Below are positions 25,697 through 34,351 of a stretch of 62,979 nucleotides of DNA, piece after piece. The first letter of the stretch is position 1. Every line of letters begins with the position of its first letter. The stretch is from Lihuaxuella thermophila (GTDB lineage: Bacteria > Bacillota > Bacilli > Thermoactinomycetales > Thermoactinomycetaceae): contig NZ_FOCQ01000020.1 of NCBI RefSeq assembly GCF_900110165.1, positions 1-62,979 of the forward strand, read 5' to 3'. The position numbers and the translations under genes are program-made. Below the pieces are notes generated by a model, which was given only the letters and a program-made list of their open reading frames with translations, was not told where the DNA came from and did no database searches.

Positions 25697-26944
25697 CTAT
25701 TCTGCTGCATCTGATTGTAGTTGAGGCGGGAGATGAACGAGGCGGATCCATTGTCCCCGCGAGTCGGATTCGTGCACGATGGCTCTCTTTCTGTCATACG
25801 TTAAACGGAAACCGAGCAGTTGCCGGGAGGTTTTGTAGACTTCCCGTTCTTCGAATTGATCGCTCACGAATAATATCCGGTGATTCCGCACCAGCCAGAT
25901 TCCGTTCAGATCCGGGCAGAAATACGGAAGCCCTTTCGTCTGTTTCCGGACAAATCCATCATACACCCTCGACTCCTGGGTATCTAAGTTAACAATTTTT
26001 AAACGGCCATCCAGGATATAAGTTAAAAACTTTCCGTTTTTACTTAACGTCAGAGAGCTTACCAGCTCCGGTTTGGCTGTGATTTCTTGTTCCACGTAAT
26101 GAAACAACCGGGTGTCCATGACGTGGATTCTTTGCAGGCATTTTTCTCCCATTCGGACCCGCGTCACAAACGAAAAATAATAGCCATCCGGGTCCCAAAC
26201 GGGATGTCCCATGACCGTCTCATCTTTTCCGGTCACATACATGGTATGCTGTTCCCCCGAATCCGGATTGAACAGCTGCAACTTCCCTTCTTGATCCACA
26301 TAGAGCAGGTCCGATCTTCTCGGTGACCACACACCGCGAGATCCGTTGAGGAGGAATGAAGTCCATCCATCGGGGAGGCGAATCACCCTCTGTCCATTCA
26401 CCAGCAAATATTTTTGATCCGCCGACCACTGGATGAATGTGGAAGAAGACAGGGCTTCGGGTTCTACCTGATCCGTGAGCGGAACATTTTGTGCTTGACC
26501 CGTTTTATACAGGTAGAGAGACCATTGGTTTTTCGTGTTTTTTCCTGCCCATACATAAGCGCTTCGATCTGGTGAAAGTGACAGGATCTGTCTGTTCAGT
26601 TCACCTGTGCCTCCGGCTGCCCGCTGAAGCAACAAGGATTGAAGCGTGTCTCGCGGCTGTCGTTTTTCCGCTTGAGTCAGCGAGACCGGCACAGGATGCA
26701 ATTGACCTGTACGGAGATCAAATGACCAAAGGGATCGATTCGCCGCTTGTGAGATCAGAAAAAAGTATTGATGATCCTGTTCATGGATGGGAACGAATTG
26801 GTCGACACCCATTTCCAAGCCGGGAGAAGGGAGAGGAGGCCAAGAGGATGGATTTCCCGAAATCATAAAGAAGCTGTTCACGATTCCAAGCAGCAAAAGC
26901 CATACCACCGGTACGATCCAACGGGATTTATCGCTGGTGAACAC
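25697..26944 (-). CDS. Membrane-anchored beta-propeller-like protein of unknown function
   Basis: Not recognised by name. A 415-residue protein with an N-terminal membrane anchor (WIVPVVWLLLLGIVNSFFM) and an extracytoplasmic domain of repeated strands of TolB/WD40 type (LSLSPDRSAYVWAG, IQWSADQKYLLVNG, GVWSPRRSDLLYVD, PVWDPDGYYFSFV, LTLSKNGKFLTYI). The repeats suggest a propeller of six or seven blades. The start is GTG 26944 with only a weak GAAGG upstream. It ends 11 bases before mutY and probably shares its transcript; a functional link to DNA repair is not implied. Confidence 0.75.
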   Translation of the reverse strand: MFTSDKSRWIVPVVWLLLLGIVNSFFMISGNPSSWPPLPSPGLEMGVDQFVPIHEQDHQYFFLISQAANRSLWSFDLRTGQLHPVPVSLTQAEKRQPRDTLQSLLLQRAAGGTGELNRQILSLSPDRSAYVWAGKNTKNQWSLYLYKTGQAQNVPLTDQVEPEALSSSTFIQWSADQKYLLVNGQRVIRLPDGWTSFLLNGSRGVWSPRRSDLLYVDQEGKLQLFNPDSGEQHTMYVTGKDETVMGHPVWDPDGYYFSFVTRVRMGEKCLQRIHVMDTRLFHYVEQEITAKPELVSSLTLSKNGKFLTYILDGRLKIVNLDTQESRVYDGFVRKQTKGLPYFCPDLNGIWLVRNHRILFVSDQFEEREVYKTSRQLLGFRLTYDRKRAIVHESDSRGQWIRLVHLPPQLQSDAAE

Positions 26945-26961
26945 TTTTTTACCAGCCTTCT

Positions 26962-27285
26962 TTATGTTGGGGATGATTGTTGTACAATAGGTTCAAATGC
27001 CCAAATTCGAATTCCGGATCTTCCTCCTTTGATCAAAGACTCCCATTCACAGCAGCCTCCGTGTTCCCGAAGTTCCCGAATTCGCAGGTAATCATTCCAA
27101 TCGGCAACTTGAAGGATCTCGACAACGAGAAAGGGCTGTTCCGATCCGGTCAAAAACGAGTGGGATAGAATCCCGGCGGAAGACCGGGTCGTTTCCCGGA
27201 TCACCGGAACCTGAGAGAGAAATTTTTCCCACTGTTCAGGCAGAACCTGGTATTCGATAAAAACGGTGTATGCAAGTTGTCTCAT
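26962..27285 (-). CDS. Small ferredoxin-fold-like protein of unknown function
   Basis: A 107-residue protein with an alternating strand-helix pattern (AYTVFIEYQVLPEQWEKFL, SHSFLTGSEQPFLVVEIL, WNDYLRIRELREH) that resembles ABM/NIPSNAP-type dimeric alpha+beta barrels, but without recognised catalytic residues. It is the first gene of a likely unit with the propeller protein and mutY. Function unknown. Confidence 0.65.
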   Translation of the reverse strand: MRQLAYTVFIEYQVLPEQWEKFLSQVPVIRETTRSSAGILSHSFLTGSEQPFLVVEILQVADWNDYLRIRELREHGGCCEWESLIKGGRSGIRIWAFEPIVQQSSPT

Positions 27286-27429
27286 ACATTCAACCCCTTA
27301 TCTTTATCTTAGCAAATGGAACATAGAACCGTTAACAAAAATTCTCCATCATTCTTTGCATAGTTCCTGATTGCTTATAAAATGTTCTGCGGAAGATAAT
27401 AGAGAATGACATTTTTGAGGAGGATCGCT

Positions 27430-28407
27430 ATGGATACAAGCACACATTTCGTGATGGGACTCGGACTGTTCGGCTTGGCCCATTTGGACCCCGCCGTTAC
27501 CGCCCATCAAGAGGGAGCCCAAGCCGTTTTATTGGCAACCGTGATCGGATCTCAGATTCCCGACTCGGACATCCTGTACCGTATTCGCGGAAACGCCTCC
27601 TATATCCGTAACCATCGCGGATGGACCCATTCTCTTCCCATGCTGCTTGTCTGGCCAACCTTGATCACGCTATCGCTTTCCCTTTTCTTTCCGGCGACCC
27701 ATCACCTCCATCTTTGGTTTTGGGCTTTTCTCGCTGTATTTATCCACGTATTTATCGATCTTTTTAATACATACGGAACCCAAGCGCTGCGCCCCATTTC
27801 CAACAGGTGGATTTCATGGGACGTCCTCAATATATTTGATCCATTTATCTTCATCATTCACTTGGCCGGTTTTGTTCTCTGGTGGTCACTCGCGGTAAAC
27901 CCGGGCTATATTTTTGCCGTCGTTTATCTCGTGCTGATCGCATATGTGGCATGGCGAACCTGGGTGCATCACAAGCTGGTCATATGGCTGAAAAAGCAAG
28001 TAAACGAGCCGGGCCGGTACACGGTCACCCCGTCGATCAAATGGAATGTGTGGAATATGATCGTGGAACAGCCTGATCTGGTCAAAATGGGCGAAATCCG
28101 AAAAGACCAGCTTTATTGGACGGGACAATTATCCACCAAAGATTTAAATCACCCGGCGGCGATCCATTCCAAAAAAGCGGACCCGATTCGCGCCTTTCTC
28201 GCGTTTACTTCTTACGGATACCCGCTGGTATACTGCCGCCCCTTCGGATACGAAGTCAGATGGCTGGACGTGCGATATCATTATAAAAAACATTTTCCCT
28301 TCGTCGCAGTGGCCCTCCTGGACCGGGATTACCAACCTTTTCACTCTTTTGTCGGCTGGATGAGTGAAGATCAGTTAGAAAAACGGGTCAAACATCTGTT
28401 ATCATAA
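27430..28407 (+). CDS. yfhP: Membrane-bound metal-dependent hydrolase family protein YfhP
   Basis: A 325-residue integral membrane protein of the YdjM/LrgA-distinct DUF457 family, homologous in layout to B. subtilis YfhP. Signatures are MDTSTHFVMGLGLFGLAHLD at the start, IPDSDILYRI, HRGWTHSLPMLL and HVFIDLFNTYGTQALRP, whose His/Asp residues form the predicted metal site within a four-to-five-helix N-terminal region; a soluble tail of about 150 residues follows. ATG 27430 sits 6 bases after GAGGAGG. Position next to the mutY unit matches the B. subtilis order. The substrate is unknown. Confidence 0.88.
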   Translation: MDTSTHFVMGLGLFGLAHLDPAVTAHQEGAQAVLLATVIGSQIPDSDILYRIRGNASYIRNHRGWTHSLPMLLVWPTLITLSLSLFFPATHHLHLWFWAFLAVFIHVFIDLFNTYGTQALRPISNRWISWDVLNIFDPFIFIIHLAGFVLWWSLAVNPGYIFAVVYLVLIAYVAWRTWVHHKLVIWLKKQVNEPGRYTVTPSIKWNVWNMIVEQPDLVKMGEIRKDQLYWTGQLSTKDLNHPAAIHSKKADPIRAFLAFTSYGYPLVYCRPFGYEVRWLDVRYHYKKHFPFVAVALLDRDYQPFHSFVGWMSEDQLEKRVKHLLS

Positions 28408-28431
28408 AATGGTTAGTAGGGGGTGACGATA

Positions 28432-29373
28432 TTGTTCCTGCGTGATGAAAACATCATGCCATTCACGAGTTTCGCTGCACCGACGATCGGAAAAGTGGCT
28501 GTGGAAACGAAATCGTTTTTCGCGAAAGTGATCCAAGATCCGGTCTCCCATCTGCTGATCCCGATCGGTCAATTGCTGCTCATCATCATATTGACGATCA
28601 TCGCTCTCCGCTTTCTTGACGGGGCGATCGATAAAATATTCGCTTTAAGCCGGATGGAAAGTAAGAAAGCCCTGACCTTGCGCAAGTTGATCAAATCGAT
28701 CCTGCGTTATTCCATTTATTTCATCTCCGTTCTTACAATTTTGATCAATATGGGCTTCGATCCGATGCCGGTATTGGCGGGAGCGGGAATTTTAGGTTTG
28801 GCGATCGGTTTTGGCGCACAAAACCTGGTTCGGGATGTCATCACCGGTTTCTTTCTCATTTTTGAAGGGCAACTGGAAGTGGGCGATATCGTGCAGATTA
28901 ACGGCCAAATCAATGGAACCGTCGAAGAAGTCGGACTGCGCGTAACGAAAATCCGCGAGTTTAACCAACGGCTCCATTATCTGGCCAACGGCAATATCAC
29001 ACAGGTGACCAACTATAACCGGGAAAAGATGAGGGCCATCGTTGCCGTAACCGTTCCATACGAATCCGATCTCGATGTGGTGAACAAAGCATTGGAGGAA
29101 GTATGTGAGAGCATCGGCAAGAAATACGCCCCGTTTTTGATTGAAAATCCCGAAGTGATGGGAATTACCAGAATTGATCAGACCGGGGTGGAGTTTACGA
29201 TCACCGCCTTAAGCGAACCGGACGAATATTGGAGACTGGAAAGAGAGATGCGGAAAGAAGCGGTGCTTGCCCTCCATCGCAACGGGATCGAGATTGCCTA
29301 TCCGAGAAGTGTGGTATACCATCCTTCCGAAATACATCAGATGAAGGCAGAAAAAGAGTCTGTCCGGCAATAA
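28432..29373 (+). CDS. Small-conductance mechanosensitive channel (MscS family)
   Basis: A pressure-release channel opened by membrane tension. The 313-residue protein has three predicted helices; the third, pore-lining one carries the Gly/Ala pattern AGAGILGLAIGFGAQNLVRDVITG, followed by the cytoplasmic beta domain FLIFEGQLEVGDIVQING and the vestibule. It resembles B. subtilis YkuT in size. TTG 28432 is chosen, 7 bases after AGGGGGT; the GTG at 28423 would overlap that site. It follows yfhP by about 25 bases and may be cotranscribed. Confidence 0.9.
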   Translation: MFLRDENIMPFTSFAAPTIGKVAVETKSFFAKVIQDPVSHLLIPIGQLLLIIILTIIALRFLDGAIDKIFALSRMESKKALTLRKLIKSILRYSIYFISVLTILINMGFDPMPVLAGAGILGLAIGFGAQNLVRDVITGFFLIFEGQLEVGDIVQINGQINGTVEEVGLRVTKIREFNQRLHYLANGNITQVTNYNREKMRAIVAVTVPYESDLDVVNKALEEVCESIGKKYAPFLIENPEVMGITRIDQTGVEFTITALSEPDEYWRLEREMRKEAVLALHRNGIEIAYPRSVVYHPSEIHQMKAEKESVRQ

Positions 29374-29419
29374 AAAACGGTCATGGCGATCAGGGCCATG
29401 ACCGTTTTTTATTGCCGGA
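29363..29419. terminator. Perfect 25-bp inverted repeat, bidirectional terminator
   Basis: The arms 29363-29387 and 29395-29419 are perfect reverse complements around a 7-base loop. The left arm contains the end of the mscS gene including its stop codon; the A/T-runs inside the arms (AAAAAA/TTTTTT) give rho-independent ends for both the channel gene and the small gene to the right. Confidence 0.85.
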
Positions 29420-29423
29420 CCTC

Positions 29424-29573
29424 TCAAAAAACGGTTCGTTGAATCACGGCAAGGACGGCGACTACTCCAATAGCGATTCCAATCCACAACACCGTGCTCT
29501 TTAAGTCACGCACCAATACAGTTACGGGATCCACCGCCGCGATTCGCGGTTCTTTTTTCTTCTTTTTGGCCAA
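29424..29573 (-). CDS. Small single-helix membrane protein (49 residues)
   Basis: Translated by eye: a lysine-rich N-terminus (AKKKKKEPRIAAVDP) leads to one hydrophobic helix (VLWIGIAIGVVAVLAVI) and a short QRTVF end, giving an N-in topology. TTG 29573 follows AAAGGGG by 11 bases; a GTG 21 bases upstream is the alternative. A strong terminator lies right after the stop. The protein is unrecognised, but the composition and flanking signals support a real gene. Confidence 0.6.
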   Translation of the reverse strand: MAKKKKKEPRIAAVDPVTVLVRDLKSTVLWIGIAIGVVAVLAVIQRTVF

Positions 29574-29649
29574 GGTATCTCGATCCCCTTTCACGTTACC
29601 ATATGCTTTTCCAGAACGATCATAACATATTTTGCAAGAATAAACGAAT

Positions 29650-30543
29650 TCACCCGTGCTGACTCAGCGTATCCCAGAGATAAAAGGTGGCATAACTGCG
29701 ATACGGGGCCCACGCCTCCCCGATCCGGCGCACCTCTTGTTCGGAGGGCTGTTCATCCAGGCCGTATACCCGACGGACGGCGTTGCGCAGCCCGATATCC
29801 GCTGCCGGCAGGAGGTCAGGCCTTCCCAGGCCGAACAGCATGACACATTCCACCGTCCACCGCCCCACTCCCCTCAAAGGCAACAGCGTCTCAGCGATCT
29901 GTTCGTCGGATAAGGAAGACAGTGCGTCCAAATCTAATTTCCCTTCAGCCACCTGTCGGGAAATATCAATGATATATTCCGCTTTCCGCCGGTTAAATTG
30001 CAACTGCTGCAAATCTTCGTAATTGAGTCGTGCCACCTGTTCCGGGGAAGGAAACACAGGCAGCGTCCCACCCTGAAATTCTACGGCTTCTCCGGCCAAT
30101 TGAATCAACCGCTTCAGCAGAGTGGCGGCAAAAGAAATATTGAGCTGCTGACCCACAATGGTCTTGATCAAACATTCATAAACGGTCGGGTCCAATACGA
30201 TGTGCATCCCTTCCCGTTCACGAACCACCCGTCCCATCAAGCTGTCCTCCTGCCACTGGCGGTAAAAAGGGGTTAAATCCACTTCCGTGGAAAACATATG
30301 ACGCATCGTTGCCTTTAATTGTTCCTCCTCCCCTTCAGCCAGATCTCCTTCAACCTTCACCAGGAGAACCGACGGTGTCCGGGATTCCGAAACGGAGACC
30401 ACAAGCGGCCCCTTTTTACCCCTCAGTGTTCGCGTAAACATCCCGTCTTGATAAACATACATGCTCTTTTCAAAGTAACGAAGGCGTTTGGTCGTCTTTG
30501 GGAATGAGTAAGGGTAATTGCATTCGATCATAAATTCCAACAA
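29650..30543 (-). CDS. DNA-3-methyladenine glycosylase (AlkA-type HhH-GPD)
   Basis: A base-excision repair glycosylase for alkylated purines, 297 residues, close in plan to B. subtilis YfjP. After an AlkA N-like beta domain come TVYECLIKTIVGQQLNISFAATL, the hairpin LPLRGVGRWTVECVMLFGLG and the catalytic Asp in LLPAADIGLRNAV. There is no Fe-S loop, as expected for AlkA. The start is one of two adjacent TTG codons (30543, 30540) after GAGAGGTGA. It is monocistronic as far as can be seen. Confidence 0.9.
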   Translation of the reverse strand: MLEFMIECNYPYSFPKTTKRLRYFEKSMYVYQDGMFTRTLRGKKGPLVVSVSESRTPSVLLVKVEGDLAEGEEEQLKATMRHMFSTEVDLTPFYRQWQEDSLMGRVVREREGMHIVLDPTVYECLIKTIVGQQLNISFAATLLKRLIQLAGEAVEFQGGTLPVFPSPEQVARLNYEDLQQLQFNRRKAEYIIDISRQVAEGKLDLDALSSLSDEQIAETLLPLRGVGRWTVECVMLFGLGRPDLLPAADIGLRNAVRRVYGLDEQPSEQEVRRIGEAWAPYRSYATFYLWDTLSQHG

Positions 30544-30621
30544 CCTGTTTCACCTCTCTCCCTTTTTCCTATTTTAAACAAAAACCAACAGGACTACTGA
30601 AACAATCGTGGATGAAAGCCC

Positions 30622-30720
30622 ACTCCGGCATTTGTTTCCGTCTCCGCTTCGATGCAGTGGCAGAGTCACTCGTCGCACGGAGACCAACACGGCCGGCCGC
30701 CCCGGAAGTACAAGCACAGG
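30622..30720 (+). repeat. Dispersed repeat copy A
   Basis: Positions 30648-30670 match 58626-58648 exactly over 23 bases in inverted orientation, and 30674-30720 matches 58319-58362 (inverted) with few changes. The core is flanked by a GTCTCCG...CGGAGAC inverted repeat. The second copy has about 260 extra bases in the middle. No protein was recognised. Confidence 0.7.
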
Positions 30721-30750
30721 AACACCCTTCCCACATAGCACACATTCACA

Positions 30751-30771
30751 AAAAAAGAGCCCGGCAGGCTC
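30751..30771 (-). terminator. Terminator of the LysM-3D gene
   Basis: GAGCC TGCC GGGCTC followed by TTTTTTT on the minus strand; the stem includes the stop codon. Confidence 0.8.
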
Positions 30772-31426
30772 AGTCCACGATCTCCACTTTTATATTTTTC
30801 TTGACGCCGAACTTTCTGGCTTCAGTCACATCATCCATATAAAGGTCAATCTTTTTTCCTTTAATGGCCGATCCTATATCCTGGGCGACCCGGTAGCCGA
30901 TCCCCTCAATATAGACGCGGGACCCAAGCGAAATGACGGCCGGGTCGACGGCGATGGTCACACCTTCAACCGCTTTGCCCCCGCTGGAAGTAATTCCATA
31001 TCCTGCATCTCCCGGCCGTTTACCCGTGGATTCCGGACCTGATGTATAGGCAGTCAAGGTAAATTCACCGAGCGAACGCCCGCGCGACATGACCGGCATG
31101 GCCATGGATACGGGCACGGCATCGGTCAGGCCGGAACCCCTTTCCTTTTGATGCAAGTGTTCGGCGAATGCGGGAAGAGGAAGGCGCAACACTTGTCCCG
31201 CGCGGATCAGGGATGGATTGTTCAATCCGTTGAGTTTGGCGATGGATTTTACGGTGGTTCCGTATTTTCGGGCGATCCGGTAAACGGTATCCCCTTTTTT
31301 CACCGTGACTGTCCGATATTCACTTTCTTTGGCCTCAACCGTAGGATGCAGGGATTTTGCCTGCTGAAATCCGGCCACGAACACCACAGCGGCAGCGAGA
31401 ATCAAGTGCCGGAGCTTGATCTTCAT
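30770..31426 (-). CDS. Secreted LysM and 3D-domain cell-wall protein
   Basis: A 218-residue exported protein, probably a peptidoglycan lytic enzyme of the YocH/Rpf-like type. A signal peptide (LRHLILAAAVVFVAGF) is followed by one LysM wall-binding module at about 38-83 (TVKKGDTVYRIARKYGTTVKSI) and a C-terminal 3D domain at about 117-218. The three Asp of the 3D motif lie in AVDPAVISLGSRVYI, AQDIGSAIKG and KIDLYMDD. The protein is shorter than YocH, which has two LysM units. It has its own terminator. Confidence 0.9.
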   Translation of the reverse strand: MKIKLRHLILAAAVVFVAGFQQAKSLHPTVEAKESEYRTVTVKKGDTVYRIARKYGTTVKSIAKLNGLNNPSLIRAGQVLRLPLPAFAEHLHQKERGSGLTDAVPVSMAMPVMSRGRSLGEFTLTAYTSGPESTGKRPGDAGYGITSSGGKAVEGVTIAVDPAVISLGSRVYIEGIGYRVAQDIGSAIKGKKIDLYMDDVTEARKFGVKKNIKVEIVD

Positions 31427-31524
31427 CTGTTACCCCTCCACTGTTCATAGATAGAATGATAGAGATGGTAACAGCTTCGTCGGGAAAAACCATTTTTATA
31501 CTCTGTCAACCGAAGGAATAAAAA

Positions 31525-31554
31525 ACAAATGAGTTGGGTTTTATCCCCCAACTC
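31525..31554 (-). terminator. Terminator of the O-antigen-ligase-like gene
   Basis: GAGTTGGG (31531-31538) / CCCAACTC (31547-31554), followed on the minus strand by ATTTGTTTTTT. Confidence 0.8.
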
Positions 31555-31568
31555 CCTTTTCATGCATC

Positions 31569-32912
31569 CTAGGCTCTTTTCTTATATGCCAACAGCCACC
31601 CGGCAATGGTGCTCAGCCAGCCGCTTTTCATCAAAAAGTAAGCGGCGGTTGCGGATTTGTATGAAGCCTTGCCGGTTTTTCCCCGCTCCCGTTCACTCCA
31701 CTCCGGCCGGGTCAGACAGCGTCTCTCGTATTGTGTATGGATTACGATCACGCTGAGCATAAACAATAGGCCGACCTGGGGAGAAGTGATGGGGTAATCA
31801 TACATCCCATGCCCCAAGAGAGCGATGGTCTGTGAAATAAGCATACCCGCCAACCGCTTTTCTTCCTTGCTGTTGGCTGTTTTCCGCCAATGGCGCGCCC
31901 GGCGGATCGTCGTAAACACCAATGCCAGAAACAGGATCAGTCCGACCGTTCCGTACTCGGTGGCAATGCCCAAAATGACGTTATGGGCATGGTAAACGTA
32001 AAACCCTGCCTTCTTGGCAAAAATTTGCCCAAAATGAAGGGGCAGTGTACCGATCAGCCAATGCTCACGAAAAATATCGAAAGCGGTCGACCAGACTTTA
32101 AAGCGGTCGCTAATCGTGTAGGCCAATGTATCTTTGCGCGGGATAATCTGGGGATAAGCGGCCACTACACTGATCAAAAATAACACCAGGCCTACCGTTC
32201 GCTTGCGGTGACCAGTCATCCAGACCTGTACGATAAAGCCGACGACAAGCCCCACCCACGCTCCTCTTGAACCGGTACACCATATCGCCGCGCAGAATAC
32301 GAAAAACAGAGCCAGCGCGGCCATTTTTTGCCAGCCTTTTTTCAGGACTGACGAAGCGTAAATGGACAGCAGAGCAAAACAGATGAGCAGGGCGGCTGCC
32401 AGGTTGGAATTTCCCGATGTGCCCACACTGCGAACAGACCGTTCCGATTGCCAGCGAAAATCGTTATAGAAATCCAGCAGGATTCCCAACCATGATTCAT
32501 TGAGGACATCCCAGTCCACTTGTTGGATAATCACAATCGCCGCGACATAAATGCCGCCCAGCCAAAATTGAAGATACATTTTCTGAACGTCCTGCCATGA
32601 CCACTTGACAATATGCCTGACCCAGAAGGTTAGAAGGTAGAAGAGGCAGAACGTGAGAATGGGAATAATTCCGATGGGAACCCAGTAAAACCAAGACGGA
32701 TTAAAATACCAGCTGATGAGAGATAACAATAAAAAGCCAAAGAATATCGCTTCCGGCCATCCCTTTATGCTCCATTTTCCTTTATATATAAAGAGAGTCA
32801 CCATGCCCACCAGAAGTAATGCAACGGGAGGTAAGAATGGTGAAACCAGGATGGACAGGTATAAAAATTGAGTTAACCGTAAAACCCAAGCTTTATTTAT
32901 GTCGGATTTCAA
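31569..32912 (-). CDS. O-antigen ligase / polymerase family membrane protein
   Basis: A 447-residue protein with ten or more membrane helices and the Wzy_C/RfaL-type loop (GSRGAWVGLVVGFIVQ, then an extracytoplasmic loop with DTLAYTISDRFKVWSTAFDIFREHWLIGTLP and HAHNVILGIATEYG). Such proteins join or polymerise sugar chains on lipid carriers at the outer membrane face; in Gram-positives they act in exopolysaccharide or wall-glycan assembly, or O-glycosylation. No other polysaccharide genes are adjacent, so it is an orphan. The start is TTG 32912 with a weak ribosome site. Confidence 0.82.
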   Translation of the reverse strand: MKSDINKAWVLRLTQFLYLSILVSPFLPPVALLLVGMVTLFIYKGKWSIKGWPEAIFFGFLLLSLISWYFNPSWFYWVPIGIIPILTFCLFYLLTFWVRHIVKWSWQDVQKMYLQFWLGGIYVAAIVIIQQVDWDVLNESWLGILLDFYNDFRWQSERSVRSVGTSGNSNLAAALLICFALLSIYASSVLKKGWQKMAALALFFVFCAAIWCTGSRGAWVGLVVGFIVQVWMTGHRKRTVGLVLFLISVVAAYPQIIPRKDTLAYTISDRFKVWSTAFDIFREHWLIGTLPLHFGQIFAKKAGFYVYHAHNVILGIATEYGTVGLILFLALVFTTIRRARHWRKTANSKEEKRLAGMLISQTIALLGHGMYDYPITSPQVGLLFMLSVIVIHTQYERRCLTRPEWSERERGKTGKASYKSATAAYFLMKSGWLSTIAGWLLAYKKRA

Positions 32913-33329
32913 GAGGACTTATCTCCCTTTTTCAAAAGAAATACAATGCCTAATGTATTATAGCCGTGCATGGACAGATGAGCAAGATTTCATTTCTTGC
33001 TAAACAATGGCATCAGCCCGCTCTGGGCCTGGCTTTTGCTTGCTCTGACCAACGGCTTCTGCCTTCAAAGCCGTGGAAAAGGGATGAAATCACCAGGGTA
33101 ATGGAACTTTTGTTTATTTTTTTCAAAATACAGGTGTTTATTCTTGATTGACGGTTGTGGTTCCTCTTTCTTTCAACATCTCCTTTCATTCCAATCCCTG
33201 GGGAGATGATGAAATCTTCCCCATTTTATGAACGATTTCTGAAAAACAATGGTTTCAATTCTTCTTCAATCATTTCTTTCATTTTCCTCATTTAGTCATA
33301 TAGGGATAAAAATGTCCTGGAACGCCATT
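32913..33329. other. Gene-free AT-rich stretch
   Basis: No convincing open frame or hairpin on either strand. It separates two divergently oriented genes and ends in the Fur-boxed promoter. Confidence 0.5.
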
Positions 33330-33379
33330 TGAAAATTATAATCATTCCCATTGACGACTGAAAATGTTTCTCATAGAAT
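33330..33379 (+). promoter_or_regulatory. Promoter with Fur-box-like sequences for the siderophore ATPase
   Basis: TTGACG (33351-33356), a 17-base spacer and TAGAAT (33374-33379). TGAAAATTATAATCATT (from 33330) and TGAAAATGTTTCTCA (from 33359, inside the spacer) both resemble the Fur 7-1-7 box. Iron-repressed transcription is therefore likely. Confidence 0.75.
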
Positions 33380-33431
33380 GAAAACTGATAGAATCCCGAT
33401 TTTCAGATACTCCTTCATGGAGGCGATTTCC

Positions 33432-34256
33432 TTGTCTAAAGGGTTGGCCGCGAAAAATTTGACTCTTTCCTACGGTTCATCGACCATCATCCGTGAACTT
33501 AATCTCATCATTCCCCACGGCAAGATCACCGTATTAGTCGGCAGCAACGGCTGCGGAAAATCAACGCTGCTCCGTTCGCTCGCCCGCTTGCTCAAGCCTC
33601 GGAAAGGCTGCGTCCTGTTGAACGGAAAAGAGATCGCCAAACAATCCACACGGGAAGTAGCCAAGCAGCTGTCCATCCTTCCGCAGAGTCCCAGCGCCCC
33701 CGAAGGGCTGACGGTTCTCCAACTGGTCAAACAAGGGCGTTATCCCTATCAGACATGGACCCGTCAGTGGTCGGTGGAAGATGAAGCCAAAGTCAATTGG
33801 GCACTTCAAGTGACACAGATGTCAGCGCTAGCCGAACATCCGGTCGATTCACTGTCAGGCGGACAACGGCAACGCGCGTGGATTGCCATGACCCTGGCCC
33901 AGGATACGGATATCCTTTTGCTTGATGAACCGACTACCTATCTCGATCTTACGCATCAGATCGAAATTTTGGATCTTTTATACGATTTAAATGTACAACA
34001 AGGCCGGACGATCATCATGGTTTTGCATGATTTAAATCTGGCCTGCCGATATGCCCACCACATCGTCGCCATTCAAAATCAACAGGTTTACGCACAGGGA
34101 CGGCCGGAGGATATCGTGACCGAACAAATGGTTGAGGATGTGTTCCATTTGAAATCGCTGATTACGACGGATCCTCTGTTCGGCACCCCCCTCTGTATCC
34201 CGCAGGGAAAAGGAAAAAACAACGGCAAGAAATCATTGACCGCTACGGGAAGTTAA
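33432..34256 (+). CDS. Iron-siderophore type ABC transporter ATPase (orphan, FecE/YusV-like)
   Basis: A 274-residue ATPase for ferric-siderophore or heme import. Walker [20 protein letters not shown]-loop [13 protein letters not shown], signature [13 protein letters not shown], Walker [14 protein letters not shown] and the H-loop [12 protein letters not shown] are complete. No permease or binding protein gene is adjacent; B. subtilis YusV is likewise a stand-alone ATPase that serves several siderophore permeases. TTG 33432 follows GGAGG by 8 bases; longer frames would run into the promoter. Fur-type boxes overlap its promoter. Confidence 0.9.
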   Translation: MSKGLAAKNLTLSYGSSTIIRELNLIIPHGKITVLVGSNGCGKSTLLRSLARLLKPRKGCVLLNGKEIAKQSTREVAKQLSILPQSPSAPEGLTVLQLVKQGRYPYQTWTRQWSVEDEAKVNWALQVTQMSALAEHPVDSLSGGQRQRAWIAMTLAQDTDILLLDEPTTYLDLTHQIEILDLLYDLNVQQGRTIIMVLHDLNLACRYAHHIVAIQNQQVYAQGRPEDIVTEQMVEDVFHLKSLITTDPLFGTPLCIPQGKGKNNGKKSLTATGS

Positions 34257-34351
34257 TAAGCTTCCCAAAACGGTTTTTTGGCAGAACAACGCAATGCCGG
34301 AGGTCGGTGGCCATGGCCCCTCTCCGTTTGAACCGCCGGAGATGGCTCCTT

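Noticed and set aside
33351-33431. Longer N-terminus for the siderophore ATPase
   Set aside because: The upstream TTG start is itself the promoter -35; a good GGAGG site points to TTG 33432.
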